Source: Mycolicibacter icosiumassiliensis (GTDB lineage Bacteria; Actinomycetota; Actinomycetes; Mycobacteriales; Mycobacteriaceae). Taken from it: 64,000 nt of DNA. The first letter of the stretch is position 1; each line of letters starts with the position of its first letter. This document shows positions 1 through 10,943 of the stretch, in pieces. The DNA lies in the NCBI RefSeq assembly GCF_900078685.2, contig NZ_LT546166.1:3540954-3604953 (forward strand). The letters are read 5' to 3'. Made by a program: the position numbers and the translations under genes. A model generated the notes under the pieces. It had not been told where the DNA came from. It saw nothing but the letters and a program-made list of their open reading frames with translations, and did no database searches.

Positions 1-829
1 CAAACACATCGCGCGCGCCGTAGGCGGTCTGCGAGATGGGCCCGGCCGCAGTGGTGGACGCCGCGGCCAACATCAGCCCGATCAGCATCGAGCCGGAGTC
101 ACCCATGAAGATCTTGGCGGGGCTGAAATTGTGTGGCAAGAAGCCCAAGCAAGCCCCGGCCAAGACCACCGAGATCAACGCCGGCGGATAGAACAGCACG
201 TCGCCGCCGTGGTCCTGCAGCACGCCGACCGAGAACATGCAGATCGCCAGTGCGGTGATCAGTCCCAGGCCGGCAGCCAGTCCGTCGAGTCCGTCGACGA
301 AGTTCATCGCGTTGACGATCGAGACCGTCAGCGCCAGCGTGAGCAGGATCGACGACACCTGATCGAGCACCACGGTGCCGACGCCGCCGATCGGGATGTA
401 GAGCACGCTCCAGGCCACGCCCATAGTGACCAACACGCTGGCCGCGGTGATCTGGCCGGCGAATTTGGTCAGGGCGTCCAAGCCCCACTTGTCGTCGAGC
501 AGGCCGATTCCCATGATGACGCCGCCGGCCAGCACCACCGCCGGCATGCCGGTGGAATAGACGAAGCCGCGGGTCAGCGCCGGCAGTTGCGAGGCCAGGA
601 AGATCCCGGCGACGATGCCGACGTACATCGCCAGCCCACCCATTCGCGGTGTTGGCTGCACATGGACGTCGCGTTCGCGCGGGTAGGCAACCGCGCCGAT
701 CCGGGTGGCCATCCAGCGAACGGGTCCGGTGGTGAAGTAGGTGATGATCGCGGCGGTCAGTCCGACCAGCGCCAGCTCACGCAGCGGCACACCCGCGCCG
801 CGGTCGGCCAGCGCCAGCAGACTGGTCAC
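1..829 (-). CDS. wecA: WecA/Rfe decaprenyl-phosphate GlcNAc-1-phosphate transferase (3' end off window)
   Basis: Integral membrane enzyme that transfers GlcNAc-1-phosphate to decaprenyl phosphate, the first lipid-linked step of arabinogalactan linker synthesis. Reading from a GTG at 829, about 276 residues are visible. They show an N-terminal membrane segment, the PRMGG motif, a LLDDKWGL segment, the NAMNFVDGLDGLAAG signature and MGDSGSM, all typical of polyprenyl-phosphate HexNAc-1-P transferases, with hydrophobic helices between them. The start is set by a GTGA overlap with the stop of the upstream gene. The C-terminal part lies beyond the left edge. The position next to sua5/prmC/prfA matches Rv1302 in M. 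tuberculosis. Confidence 0.93.
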   Translation of the reverse strand, partial: MTSLLALADRGAGVPLRELALVGLTAAIITYFTTGPVRWMATRIGAVAYPRERDVHVQPTPRMGGLAMYVGIVAGIFLASQLPALTRGFVYSTGMPAVVLAGGVIMGIGLLDDKWGLDALTKFAGQITAASVLVTMGVAWSVLYIPIGGVGTVVLDQVSSILLTLALTVSIVNAMNFVDGLDGLAAGLGLITALAICMFSVGVLQDHGGDVLFYPPALISVVLAGACLGFLPHNFSPAKIFMGDSGSMLIGLMLAAASTTAAGPISQTAYGARDVF

Positions 830-1485
830 GGTGTCCCCGTCAGCGAGTCCGGATCCAGCCCCAGCACGGCGCCGATCTGTTCGGCGGAGACCGGTCCGGT
901 CCGGACGATCCGCGGCGCGGGACCGGTCAGATCCACGATCGTCGAAGCGGTGCCCTGCTCGGCCGGGCCCGCGTCGAGGTAGACGTCGACGGACTCCCCT
1001 AGTTGACTTTGCGCTTCGGCGGCCTCGATCGCGGGCTGACCACCGGAGACGTTGGCGCTGGACACCGCCATCGGGCCCACCGCCTTGAGGACCTCCAGGG
1101 CCACCGGATGCAGCGGCATGCGCACCATGACGGTGCCGCGGGCTTCGCCTAGGTCCCACTGCAGCGACGGGGCCTGGGTGACGATCAGGCTGAGCGCACC
1201 CGGCCAAAACGCGCGGATCAGTTCACGGGCGGTGTCGGGCACCATCAGGGCCAACCCGTCGATGGAATTCCACGACCCGACCAGCACGCCCACCGGCATG
1301 TCGCGGCCGCGTCGCTTGGCAGCCAACAGCGCCGTCACCCCGGCGGCGTTGAAGGCATCGGCACCGATGCCGTAGACCGTGTCCGTCGGCAACACCACCA
1401 GGCGGCCGCCACGCACCGCGTCGATCGCCGCCGCGATTCCGGCCGCACGCCGGGCGGCGTCGGCGCAGTCGAAAACCTCTGTCAT
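826..1485 (-). CDS. sua5: Threonylcarbamoyl-AMP synthase (Sua5/YrdC/TsaC family)
   Basis: Makes threonylcarbamoyl-AMP from threonine, bicarbonate and ATP for t6A37 modification of ANN-decoding tRNAs. The 219-residue protein has the family motifs LPTDTVYGIGADAF near residues 33-46, KRRGRDMPVGVLV near 58-70, and SSANVSGGQPA around 140-150. The length fits the short YrdC-like form without a separate Sua5 C-terminal domain. It overlaps prmC upstream and wecA downstream by 4 bp each, so the three are almost certainly cotranscribed. The order equals Rv1300-Rv1301-Rv1302 of M. tuberculosis. Confidence 0.93.
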   Translation of the reverse strand: MTEVFDCADAARRAAGIAAAIDAVRGGRLVVLPTDTVYGIGADAFNAAGVTALLAAKRRGRDMPVGVLVGSWNSIDGLALMVPDTARELIRAFWPGALSLIVTQAPSLQWDLGEARGTVMVRMPLHPVALEVLKAVGPMAVSSANVSGGQPAIEAAEAQSQLGESVDVYLDAGPAEQGTASTIVDLTGPAPRIVRTGPVSAEQIGAVLGLDPDSLTGTP

Positions 1486-2332
1486 GGTTGACCGTTCCTG
1501 ATCGCCGTCACGAACCGGAGCCGCCCAGTCAGGTCGGGCCGGGACACTACCTCATCGAAAAATCCAGTGCCACGAACAGTTTGGACGGTCGCCGTGGGCG
1601 TGGTGTCGTCGTGCTCGACCGCGAACCATCCGCCGGGGCGCAGCAGTCGTGCGGCGAGGTCGGCCAGCGGGGTGATCACCGACATGCCGTCGACTCCGCC
1701 GAACAGCGCGTGCTCGGGATCATGCTGGGCCACTTCAGGATCTAGGTCAGCACCTTCGGGGATGTAGGGCGGGTTGCTGACCATCAGGTCGACCCGACCG
1801 TCGAGCTCCGACAGCAGTTCCGGCGTGGTCACGTCGGCGTGGACGAGCTCCACCGACGTTCCCGCGCAGTTGCGTCGTGCGTAGTCCAATGCCGGCTCGG
1901 AGTCCTCGACTGCAAGGACCCGGGCGCCCGGGAAGCTCCGAGACAACGCGATCGCCAGTGCACCGGAACCGGTGCAGGCGTCGACGATCACCGGGTGCGC
2001 GCCGAGCGGTTGCACCACAGCTTGTTTCAGCACCCAGTCGAGCATGGCTTCGGTTTCCGGCCGCGGGATGAACACCCCCGGGCCGACCTGCAGTAGCACC
2101 GGGCCGAACGCCGCGGTGCCGATCAGGTGTTGCAGCGGGATGCGGGAGCTTCGTGCGGCGACCAATTCCCGGTAGCGCCCGAAGAACTCGTCGTCGGGTG
2201 AATCGAGCAGCGCCAGCCGGCCGCGTTCGGTGCCGGCCGCGTGGGCAGCGAGGGCTTCGGCGTCGTAGCGGGCGGAATCGATCCCGGCATCAGCGAAAAG
2301 CGCTGCAGCGGAGTCGATCGCGTCCCGGAGGC

Positions 2333-2336
<4 letters not shown>
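1482..2336 (-). CDS. prmC: Release factor glutamine methyltransferase PrmC (HemK)
   Basis: SAM-dependent enzyme that N5-methylates the glutamine of the GGQ motif of RF1 and RF2. The 284-residue protein has a small helical N-terminal domain and a Rossmann methyltransferase domain with VDACTGSGALAIAL (SAM loop, about 118-131) and the catalytic NPPY motif in VSNPPYIPE (about 185-193). It starts inside the end of prfA, which encodes its substrate, a conserved and functionally sensible coupling. It equals Rv1300 by gene order. Confidence 0.95.
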
Positions 2337-3409
<1,073 letters not shown>

Positions 3410-3481
3410 CTCACCTCCATCCCCGAACGCAAGCCGACGCCCGGATGACGTGCTGGCACGTTCCGGGCGTCGGTGAGGGAG

Positions 3482-3724
3482 CTACTTGTCGTCGGCTGCC
3501 GCTGCTGCGGCACCGGCGTTGCGCTTGCCGTAGCGCTTCTCGAAGCGCGCAACCCGGCCGCCGCTGTCGAGGATCTTCTGCTTGCCGGTGTAGAACGGGT
3601 GGCACTGCGAGCAGACCTCGACCACGATGTGGCCGCTCTCCTTGGTGCTACGGGTGGTGAAGGTGTTGCCACAACCGCAGACCACGGTGGTCTCGCCGTA
3701 GGCCGGGTGGATGCCAGTTTTCAT
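3482..3724 (-). CDS. rpmE: 50S ribosomal protein L31 (zinc-ribbon type)
   Basis: Eighty-residue ribosomal protein of the large subunit. The start ATG at 3724 gives the usual MKTGIHP beginning; the frame remains open further upstream but without family similarity. Cysteines at 16, 18, 38 and 41 form the CxC...CxxC zinc site of the C+ L31 type, which is normally replaced by a cysteine-less paralogue under zinc limitation. The C-terminus is an Ala-rich tail. It sits between rho and prfA, as Rv1298 does in M. tuberculosis. Confidence 0.96.
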   Translation of the reverse strand: MKTGIHPAYGETTVVCGCGNTFTTRSTKESGHIVVEVCSQCHPFYTGKQKILDSGGRVARFEKRYGKRNAGAAAAAADDK

Positions 3725-3868
3725 GATGTCCTCTTCAATCGTGGGCCGCCGGGTCGCCCGCCTTCGAATTGGGGCGGACGTGAACCGGAACCTGAGGTGT
3801 TCGATTATGCCAGCTGCGCTGTCGCCTCCCAAAACGCCGGGAGGCTCGTTCGCATTCCGCGGGCAAGG

Positions 3869-5878
3869 TCAGTCGTTGTCCATTCCCGGCGTGGTCTTGG
3901 ACACCTGCACCAGGAACTCGTAGTTGTTCTTGGTCTTGCGCAGCTGGCTCATCAACAGGTCGATGGCCTGATGCGAGTCCAGGCCGGACAGCAGCCGACG
4001 CAGCTTGTGCACGATCGCGAACTCGTCCGGCGAGAGCAGCAGCTCGTCCTTGCGGGTACCGGACGGGTTGACGTCGACGGCCGGGAACACCCGGCGCTCG
4101 GCGATCTTGCGGTCCAGCTTGAGCTCGGCGTTGCCGGTGCCCTTGAACTCTTCGAAGATCACCGTGTCACCGGTGGAGCCGGTCTCCACCATCGCGGTGG
4201 CGATGATGGTCAGCGAGCCGCCGTCCTCGATGTTGCGGGCCGCGCCCAGGAACCGCTTGGGCGGGTAGAGCGCGGTGGAGTCCACACCACCGGACAGGAT
4301 GCGGCCCGACGCCGGGGAGGCGTTGTTGTAGGCACGACCGAGGCGGGTGATCGAGTCGAGAAGGACGACTACATCTTTGCCCTGCTCGACCAGGCGCTTG
4401 GCCCGCTCGATGGCCAGCTCGGCGGCCTGAGTGTGGTCTGACGGCGGCCGGTCGAAGGTCGAGGCGATGACCTCACCCTTGACCGAGCGCTGCATGTCGG
4501 TGACTTCTTCAGGACGCTCGTCGACCAGCACCACCATCAGGTGGCACTCCGGATTGTTGCGGGTGATCGCGTTGGCGATGTCCTGCATGATCGTGGTCTT
4601 ACCGGCCTTGGGCGGCGAGACGATCAGCGCGCGCTGCCCCTTGCCGATCGGCATGATCAGGTCGATGACGCGGGTGGTCAGCTTCTCCCCCGACGTCTCC
4701 AACCGCAGCCGCTGGTTCGGGTACAGCGGGGTCAGCTTGGTGAAGTCCGGACGGTTCCGGGCCTCTTCAACCGGGCCGCCGTTGACCGAGTCCAACCGCA
4801 CCAGCGGGTTGAACTTCTGCCGCGGATTCTTGTCGCCGCCATCTCCGTCCCGGGCCACCCGCACCGCGCCGGTCACCGCGTCGCCGCGGCGCAGCCCGTT
4901 CTTGCGGACCATGTTCATCGAGACGTAGACGTCGTTGGGTCCGGCCAGGTAGCCGGAGGTGCGCACGAACGCGTAGTTGTCCAGCACGTCGAGGATGCCG
5001 GCGACCGGCTGGACGACATCGTCTTCACGCAGCTCGGCGTCACCGCCGGCACCGCCGCCCTCGCCACCGCGCTCGCCGCGCCGACGCCGGTCGCGGAAGC
5101 GGCGGCCGCGCCGGCCACCGCGGTCGTCATCGTCGCCACCGCTGCGGTTGGGCTGCTCACCGCCCTGGTCGTCGCTCTTGGACTGCGCGGCTTCGTCAGT
5201 TTTGGGCTCGTTCTTGGCGCTCTCGCGCTCACGGCGTCCACCGGACTGCTCGGCCCTGTCGGACCTGCCGTCGGCCCGGCCCTGCTTGCGCGACTCGCCC
5301 TGGGTGTCCGCCTCGGCAGGCTTGTCCTGCTCTGCCGGCTTCTCGGCCTCGCCGCCATTGGCAGCGGGTGAGCCGGTCGCACGGCTGGCGCCACGGCGTT
5401 CGCGCCGCGGCGGTGCCGCAGGAGCGTCCGCCTCGGTGGCCGCGGCCGGCTCGGCACCGTTAGCCGCGCCGTTGGCGGGCTGCTCGGCGCCGGGCTGCGC
5501 ATTGGCAACGTCGCCGCCGTTGGAAACGTCACCGCCGTTGCCCCCGTTGTCGGAGACCTCGCGGATCGCAGCGATCAATTCGCTCTTACGCATCCCGGAC
5601 GAGCCCTTGACACCGACGCGGTTGGCCAGCGCCCGCAGTTCGGGCAGCACCATCGCCGACAGCGAGCTGTCGGCGGGTGCAGTGGCAGCACCGTTGTCGG
5701 GCGCCGAAGCGGGAGCCGCCTCGGTGATGGTCGGCGCCGAGGCGGTCTCCGGGACGGACGGCGCGGCGTCACTACCGCCGACGGCTACGTCCTGGCTGGT
5801 CTCGGAAGTACTCGGGGGGGTCGGCACCGACTCTTGGTCGGTGCTGCCTTCAGCCGTGAAGAGGTCCGTTTCGGTCAC
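3869..5878 (-). CDS. rho: Transcription termination factor Rho with long actinobacterial N-terminal insert
   Basis: Hexameric RNA-dependent ATPase that ends transcription. I chose GTG at 5878 (VTETDLFTAEG) because an AAAGGAAA ribosome site lies just upstream and M. tuberculosis Rho begins similarly; an in-frame ATG at 5956 has no such support. The 669-residue protein starts with a Rho-N SAP-like segment, followed by a roughly 180-residue low-complexity insert rich in E, G, R and D typical of high-GC actinobacteria. After that come the RNA-binding cold-shock-like domain and the ATPase core with VSPPKAGKTT (Walker A) and VVVLLDSITRLGRAYN (Walker B). The 265-base stretch from 5879 to 6143 up to thrB holds no gene and is a plausible leader. 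Confidence 0.95.
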   Translation of the reverse strand: MTETDLFTAEGSTDQESVPTPPSTSETSQDVAVGGSDAAPSVPETASAPTITEAAPASAPDNGAATAPADSSLSAMVLPELRALANRVGVKGSSGMRKSELIAAIREVSDNGGNGGDVSNGGDVANAQPGAEQPANGAANGAEPAAATEADAPAAPPRRERRGASRATGSPAANGGEAEKPAEQDKPAEADTQGESRKQGRADGRSDRAEQSGGRRERESAKNEPKTDEAAQSKSDDQGGEQPNRSGGDDDDRGGRRGRRFRDRRRRGERGGEGGGAGGDAELREDDVVQPVAGILDVLDNYAFVRTSGYLAGPNDVYVSMNMVRKNGLRRGDAVTGAVRVARDGDGGDKNPRQKFNPLVRLDSVNGGPVEEARNRPDFTKLTPLYPNQRLRLETSGEKLTTRVIDLIMPIGKGQRALIVSPPKAGKTTIMQDIANAITRNNPECHLMVVLVDERPEEVTDMQRSVKGEVIASTFDRPPSDHTQAAELAIERAKRLVEQGKDVVVLLDSITRLGRAYNNASPASGRILSGGVDSTALYPPKRFLGAARNIEDGGSLTIIATAMVETGSTGDTVIFEEFKGTGNAELKLDRKIAERRVFPAVDVNPSGTRKDELLLSPDEFAIVHKLRRLLSGLDSHQAIDLLMSQLRKTKNNYEFLVQVSKTTPGMDND

Positions 5879-6143
5879 GGATTTCCTTTCTTCCCTCGTC
5901 GGTTTTCTCACGCGAGGGGCTTGGTTGCATTCAGCGGACTGCCGAGTGCGTGTCACCGTCGACTGTTTAACGGTGTAGCCCGTATCGACGGCGTCGTAAC
6001 ACGAACCGTCAGCTACGGGAAGAATTTGGTGGCATCCCGGTTGACATCGCAGTCTGATTCAGGTGCTGATGCCGCGAATGCGGGACGGGACCGAGGATAG
6101 CCCGCTTCTGTGCTGGACGCAATAGATGCTGCGCGGGCGCGTC

Positions 6144-7088
6144 TCAACCCGGTACCGCCACCCCGGAATTCCACTTGACTGCGTTGCCGACCGACATCTC
6201 TGTGACGTTGAACACTTGAGCCTCTGGGCAGTCGAGCACCGCGGCGGGCAGTTGGGCCGCCGTGGTCAGCGCGATCACCGCAGGTCCGGCACCGGAAAGC
6301 ACGGCCGCTATGCCGTGTCGGCGCAGCAACTGCAGAAATGCCGCGGACTCGGGCTGCGCGGCGCCGCGCTGGGGCTGGTGCAGCACGTCCTCGGTGGCCG
6401 CCAGCAGTAGGTCAGGCCGCTCGGTCAGTGCCACCACCAGCAGCGCGGCCCGGCTGACGTTGAACCGGGCATCGCGGTGGCTGACCTGCTCGGGCAGCAA
6501 AGCCCGGGTCTCCGCGGTCGACGAACGCAGTTGCGGGATCGCCGGGAAGAGATGGATGTCGGGGTGCAGCCGCAGGGGCGCCGCTGAATAGGCCGTACCT
6601 TCGCCACTGCTCGCGGTCCAGGAAACCACCGCGCCACCCAGGACGGCGGCGGCGGCGTTGTCGGGATGGCCCTCGAATTCCGAGGCCAGCTGGACCAGTT
6701 GGGATTCGGATAAGCCGGGCCGATCAAGTTGCGCGACAAGGCCGTTGACCACGGCTAATCCCCCGACCACCGCGGCCGCCGACGAGCCCAGGCCACGCTG
6801 ATGCGGAATCGCGTTGCGGCAGCGCACCACCATGCCAGGAGCCTCGACACCAGCCTCACGCATCCCGCGCAGGATGCCCTGCACCACAAGGTGATCCGAA
6901 GTGAGCGGAACCTGACCGGCGCCCTCCCCCTCGACCTGCACCAGCAGGCCGGAGTCGACTGTCTCGACGATCACCTCGTCGTAGAGGCCCAGCGCCAGAC
7001 CCAGGCTGTCGAAGCCGGGGCCCAGGTTGGCGCTCGACGCCGCAACCGCGACGCTGGCCGTCAACCCGGTCGGCAACAACTGAACCAC
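6144..7088 (-). CDS. thrB: Homoserine kinase
   Basis: Phosphorylates homoserine in threonine synthesis. It is a GHMP-family kinase with SSANLGPGFDSLGLAL near the N-terminus and the ATP-binding HQRGLGSSAAAVVGG loop around residue 90. The start is GTG at 7088, whose G is also the last base of the thrC stop TAG; the protein is then 314 residues beginning VVQLLPTGL. The frame stays open upstream, but that sequence is antisense-like and Arg/Gly rich. It is the last gene of the hom-thrC-thrB operon. Confidence 0.95.
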   Translation of the reverse strand: MVQLLPTGLTASVAVAASSANLGPGFDSLGLALGLYDEVIVETVDSGLLVQVEGEGAGQVPLTSDHLVVQGILRGMREAGVEAPGMVVRCRNAIPHQRGLGSSAAAVVGGLAVVNGLVAQLDRPGLSESQLVQLASEFEGHPDNAAAAVLGGAVVSWTASSGEGTAYSAAPLRLHPDIHLFPAIPQLRSSTAETRALLPEQVSHRDARFNVSRAALLVVALTERPDLLLAATEDVLHQPQRGAAQPESAAFLQLLRRHGIAAVLSGAGPAVIALTTAAQLPAAVLDCPEAQVFNVTEMSVGNAVKWNSGVAVPG

Positions 7089-8182
7089 TAGGCCAGCCCC
7101 AATTCGGCGACCACGGTGGCCGCGTCGACGGGAACCGCGGTCACCTCGGGCATGCCCTTCAGCGCGGTGTCGGGGTCTTTGAGCCCGTTGCCGGTCACGG
7201 TGCACACCACGGTCGAACCGCGCGGCACCCAACCGTCTTCCACCGACTTGAGCAGCCCGGCGATGCTGGCCGCCGAGGCCGGCTCGACGAACACGCCCTC
7301 GGACTGCGCCACCAGGTGGTAGGCGGCCAAGATCTCCTCGTCGGTGGCGGCCAGGAACCGCCCACCCGAATCCACCTGCGCTTCAACGGCCTGCGTCCAG
7401 GACGCCGGCGAGCCGATGCGGATCGCGGTGGCGATGGTCTCCGGGTTCTTGACCGGCGCACCGTTCACCAGCGGCGCGGCGCCGGCGGCCTGGGTGCCCA
7501 GCATCTTCGGCAGCTTCTCGGTCAGGCCGTCGGCGTAGTACTCGCGGTAGCCCTTCCAGTACGCGGTGATGTTGCCGGCGTTGCCGACCGGCAGCGAGTG
7601 GATGTCGGGCGCGGTGCCCAGTGCGTCGACGATCTCGAAGGCCGCCGTCTTCTGACCTTCGATGCGCACCGGGTTCACCGAGTTCACCAGCGAGATGGAC
7701 GGGAAGTCGGTGGCCATCTTGCGGGCCAGTTCCAGGCAGTCGTCGAAGTTGCCGTCGATCTGAATGATCTTGGCGCCGTGCATGACTGCCTGCGCGAGCT
7801 TGCCCATCGCGATCTTGCCCTGCGGGATCAGCACCGCACAGGTGATGCCGGCGCGGGCGGCGTAGGCCGCCGCCGAGGCCGAGGTGTTGCCGGTCGAGGC
7901 GCACAGCACCGCCCGCTGGCCGCGGGCGACTGCGTCGGTGACCGCCATCGTCATACCGCGGTCCTTGAACGAGCCGGTCGGGTTGAGCCCCTCGACCTTC
8001 AGGTGCACGGTGCAGCCGGTCTGCTCGGAGATCCGCTTGGCGTGGATCAGCGGGGTGCCGCCCTCGTGCAGCGTGATCGCCGTCCAGTCGTCGCCGATGG
8101 GAAGTCGATCGCGGTAGGCACCGATCAAGCCGGGCCAATTGTGATGGGTAGGACGGGGACTCGGGGTTCGGGTGGAGCTCAC
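7088..8182 (-). CDS. thrC: Threonine synthase
   Basis: PLP enzyme converting O-phosphohomoserine to threonine. The PLP lysine lies in NPTGSFKDRGMT (about residues 70-81), followed by ASTGNTSASAAAYAARAG and the pyruvate-type fold II signatures. It is 364 residues, the short bacterial type. It starts with GTG overlapping the hom stop by 4 bp (GTGA) and shares one base with the thrB start, so translation is probably coupled. It equals Rv1295 by order. Confidence 0.96.
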   Translation of the reverse strand: MSSTRTPSPRPTHHNWPGLIGAYRDRLPIGDDWTAITLHEGGTPLIHAKRISEQTGCTVHLKVEGLNPTGSFKDRGMTMAVTDAVARGQRAVLCASTGNTSASAAAYAARAGITCAVLIPQGKIAMGKLAQAVMHGAKIIQIDGNFDDCLELARKMATDFPSISLVNSVNPVRIEGQKTAAFEIVDALGTAPDIHSLPVGNAGNITAYWKGYREYYADGLTEKLPKMLGTQAAGAAPLVNGAPVKNPETIATAIRIGSPASWTQAVEAQVDSGGRFLAATDEEILAAYHLVAQSEGVFVEPASAASIAGLLKSVEDGWVPRGSTVVCTVTGNGLKDPDTALKGMPEVTAVPVDAATVVAELGLA

Positions 8183-9513
8183 TGGTCTGTTCCTTCCAGT
8201 CGTAGCACGCTGGCAACCCGCTGGACCGCATCCAGATCAGCTAGCGCCGCAACGGTTTCCGACAGCGCCGCATCGGCAGCCCGGTGGGTGACCACCACGA
8301 TCCGAGCGCCGATCAGCTGCCCGCCGTCGTCGGCCACACCCTCCTGGCGCACCTCGGCGATGCTCACCCCGTGGGCGGCGAATTCGGCTGCCACCGTAGA
8401 CAGCACACCCGGCTTGTCGGCGACGTCCATGCTCACGTAGTAGCGGGTCGCGACATCGCCGATCGGCGCGATGGCCAGCTGGGCGTACTTGGACTCGCGC
8501 GGCCCGCGCCCACCCTGCACCCGGTTGCGGGCGGCCATCACCAGATCGCCGGTGACCGCCGAAGCGGTCGGCGCACCCCCGGCGCCCTGCCCGTAGAACA
8601 TCAGCCGGCCGGCCGCCTCGGCCTCGACCACCACCGCGTTGAAGGCCCCGTTGACGGTGGCCAGCGGGTGGGTCAACGGCACCAGCGCCGGGTACACCCG
8701 GGCCGAAACCCGCTGCTGCCCATCGTTTGTGGTGATGCGTTCGCAGATCGCCAGCAGTTTGATGGTGCAACCCAGTGCCCGGGCCGTGGTGAAGTCCGCC
8801 GGGCTGATGCTGGTGATGCCCTCGCGGTAGACGTCGTCGGCGGTCACCCGGGTATGGAAGGCGATCGACGCCAGGATCGCGGCCTTGGCGGCTGCGTCGT
8901 AGCCCTCCACGTCGGCGGTGGGGTCGGCCTCGGCGTAGCCCAGCGCGCTCGCGTCCGCCAGCGCGTGCGAGTAATCGGCACCGGTGGAGTCCATTTCGGA
9001 CAGGATGTAGTTGGTGGTGCCGTTGACGATGCCCGCGACCCGCAGCACGGTGTCACCGGCCAGCGACTGGATCAGCGGCCGGATGACCGGGATTGCGCCG
9101 GCCACACTGGCTTCGAAGTAGAGGTCCACGCGCGCGGTCTCGGCGGCCTCGGCCAGCTCGCCGGTGGATCGCGACAGCAGGGCCTTGTTGGCGGTGACGA
9201 CGGACTTGCCGTGCGCGATCGCCGTCAGGATCGCCTTGCGGGCCGGCTCGACCGGGCCCATCAGCTCGACGACGATGTCGACGTCGCTGCGCGACACCAG
9301 GCTGTCGATGTCGTCGGTGAGCAACTCCACCGGCACACCCCGGTCAGGCGCCACCCGGCGCACCCCGACCCCGCGCAACACCAGCGGAGCACCGATCCGG
9401 GCGGCCAGATCATCAGCACTGGACTCGAGGATGCGGACGACTTCACTGCCGACGTTGCCCAGTCCGAGGACGGCCACGCCCACCGGACTCCCGGATACCT
9501 GCGAACCGGACAC
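8179..9513 (-). CDS. hom: Homoserine dehydrogenase with C-terminal ACT domain
   Basis: NAD(P)H-dependent reduction of aspartate semialdehyde to homoserine, the branch point between lysine and threonine/methionine synthesis. The Rossmann motif GLGNVGSEV is at the N-terminus. The central catalytic domain includes GIVNGTTNYILSEM and EGYDAAAKA, and an ACT domain follows (YYVSMDVADKPGVLSTVA, about 365 onward), which is the usual site of threonine feedback. At 444 residues the length is standard. It lies 2 bases downstream of lysA, so lysine and threonine branches share one transcript. Confidence 0.96.
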   Translation of the reverse strand: MSGSQVSGSPVGVAVLGLGNVGSEVVRILESSADDLAARIGAPLVLRGVGVRRVAPDRGVPVELLTDDIDSLVSRSDVDIVVELMGPVEPARKAILTAIAHGKSVVTANKALLSRSTGELAEAAETARVDLYFEASVAGAIPVIRPLIQSLAGDTVLRVAGIVNGTTNYILSEMDSTGADYSHALADASALGYAEADPTADVEGYDAAAKAAILASIAFHTRVTADDVYREGITSISPADFTTARALGCTIKLLAICERITTNDGQQRVSARVYPALVPLTHPLATVNGAFNAVVVEAEAAGRLMFYGQGAGGAPTASAVTGDLVMAARNRVQGGRGPRESKYAQLAIAPIGDVATRYYVSMDVADKPGVLSTVAAEFAAHGVSIAEVRQEGVADDGGQLIGARIVVVTHRAADAALSETVAALADLDAVQRVASVLRLEGTDQ

Positions 9514-9515
9514 TT

Positions 9516-10943
9516 CTACCTCACCTCCAGGCTGATCAGGTCTTCGACGGTTTCCCGGCGCAGCATAAGACGAGCGTTTCCGTCGCGTACCGCCACCACC
9601 GCCGGGCGGGTGAGCAGGTTGTACCGGCTCGACATCGAGTAACAGTAGGCGCCGGTGGCGGCCACTGCGATCAGGTCACCGGGCACCATGCCGTGCGGCA
9701 CCCAGGTGTCGCGGACGATGATGTCACCGCTCTCGCAGTGCTTGCCGACGATCCGCGCCAGCTCCGGCAGCGCGTCTGCCCCGTCCAGGGTGCGCGAGAC
9801 CAGCCGCACGTCGTAGTGCGCGTCGTAGAGCGCCGGACGGATGTTGTCGCTCATGCCGCCGTCGACGCTGACGTAGCGGCGCTGGGCGGTGGCGCTGATG
9901 GCGACGTCTTTGACGGTGCCGACTTCATAGAGCGTGACGGTGCCCGGTCCGGCGATGGCCCGGCCGGGTTCGACGACCAGCTGCGGGGTGGGCAGTCCGA
10001 CCGCCGCAGACTCGTCACGCACGATCGCGGCGAGCTTGCCGGCCAGCTCGGCCATCGGCGGCGGATCATCCTGCGGCAGATAGGAAATACCCAAGCCGCC
10101 ACCCAGGTCGATGACCGAGAGCTGCGCGGTCTTGTCAACACCGAACTCGGCGACCACGTCGCGCAGCAATCCGATGACCCGGCGCGCGGCCAACTCGAAG
10201 CCGGCCACGTCGAAGATCTGCGACCCGATGTGGCTGTGCAGCCCGATCAGCCGCAGGTGCTCGGCGGCGAACACCCGCCGGATGGCGTCCATCGCCGCGC
10301 CGCTGGCCAGCGAAAGCCCGAACTTCTGGTCTTCGTGGGCGGTCGAGATGAACTCGTGGGTATGGGCTTCCACGCCGACGGTGACGCGCACCAGCACGTC
10401 CTGCACGACGCCGGCTGCGGCCGCGACGGCGTCGAGGCGGTCGATCTCGATGAGCGAGTCCAGCACGATGTGGCCGACCCCGGCGTTGACCGCGGTCTGC
10501 AGCTCCGCAACGGATTTGTTGTTGCCGTGCAAGGTGATTCGCTCCGGCGCGAAGCCGGCGTGCAACGCGACGGCCAGCTCACCTCCGGTGGCGACATCCA
10601 GGCACAGGCCCTCCTGGTCGATCCAGCGGGCAATCTCGCTGCACAGAAAGGCTTTGGCGGCGTAGTGCACGTTGGCGCCGCCGCCGAACGCCGCGGCGAT
10701 CTCGCGGCAGCGGCCCCGGAAGTCGTCCTCGTCGATGACGAACAGCGGGGTGCCGTACTGCTCGGCCAGCTCGGTCACTTTGACTCCGGCGATGCTCGTC
10801 ACGCCGTCGTCGTCGCGAACGGTGTTGCGCGGCCAGACGTTCGGCGCGAGTTGCAGCAACTGTTGCGGGGTCTGAGGCCGCGGCGGCAGACCGTCGTGGT
10901 GGAGTTCTTCGGCGTGCCGCGGCCCGGCGGGGTGGACGTTCAC
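9516..10943 (-). CDS. lysA: Diaminopimelate decarboxylase
   Basis: PLP enzyme for the last step of lysine synthesis. GTG at 10943 overlaps the argS stop (ATGTGA), giving a 475-residue protein that starts VNVHPAGPRH. The PLP lysine is in NVHYAAKAF, the HIGSQIFD and EPGRAIAGPG phosphate-binding segments follow, and the substrate-binding CESGD motif lies near residue 380. The product is about 28 residues longer at the N-terminus than the commonly annotated M. tuberculosis LysA, so a later start is possible. Confidence 0.95.
   Translation of the reverse strand: MNVHPAGPRHAEELHHDGLPPRPQTPQQLLQLAPNVWPRNTVRDDDGVTSIAGVKVTELAEQYGTPLFVIDEDDFRGRCREIAAAFGGGANVHYAAKAFLCSEIARWIDQEGLCLDVATGGELAVALHAGFAPERITLHGNNKSVAELQTAVNAGVGHIVLDSLIEIDRLDAVAAAAGVVQDVLVRVTVGVEAHTHEFISTAHEDQKFGLSLASGAAMDAIRRVFAAEHLRLIGLHSHIGSQIFDVAGFELAARRVIGLLRDVVAEFGVDKTAQLSVIDLGGGLGISYLPQDDPPPMAELAGKLAAIVRDESAAVGLPTPQLVVEPGRAIAGPGTVTLYEVGTVKDVAISATAQRRYVSVDGGMSDNIRPALYDAHYDVRLVSRTLDGADALPELARIVGKHCESGDIIVRDTWVPHGMVPGDLIAVAATGAYCYSMSSRYNLLTRPAVVAVRDGNARLMLRRETVEDLISLEVR

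Noticed and set aside
5879..5956. Upstream ATG start for rho at 5956
   Set aside because: It would add 26 residues unlike other Rho proteins; the GTG at 5878 has a strong ribosome site.
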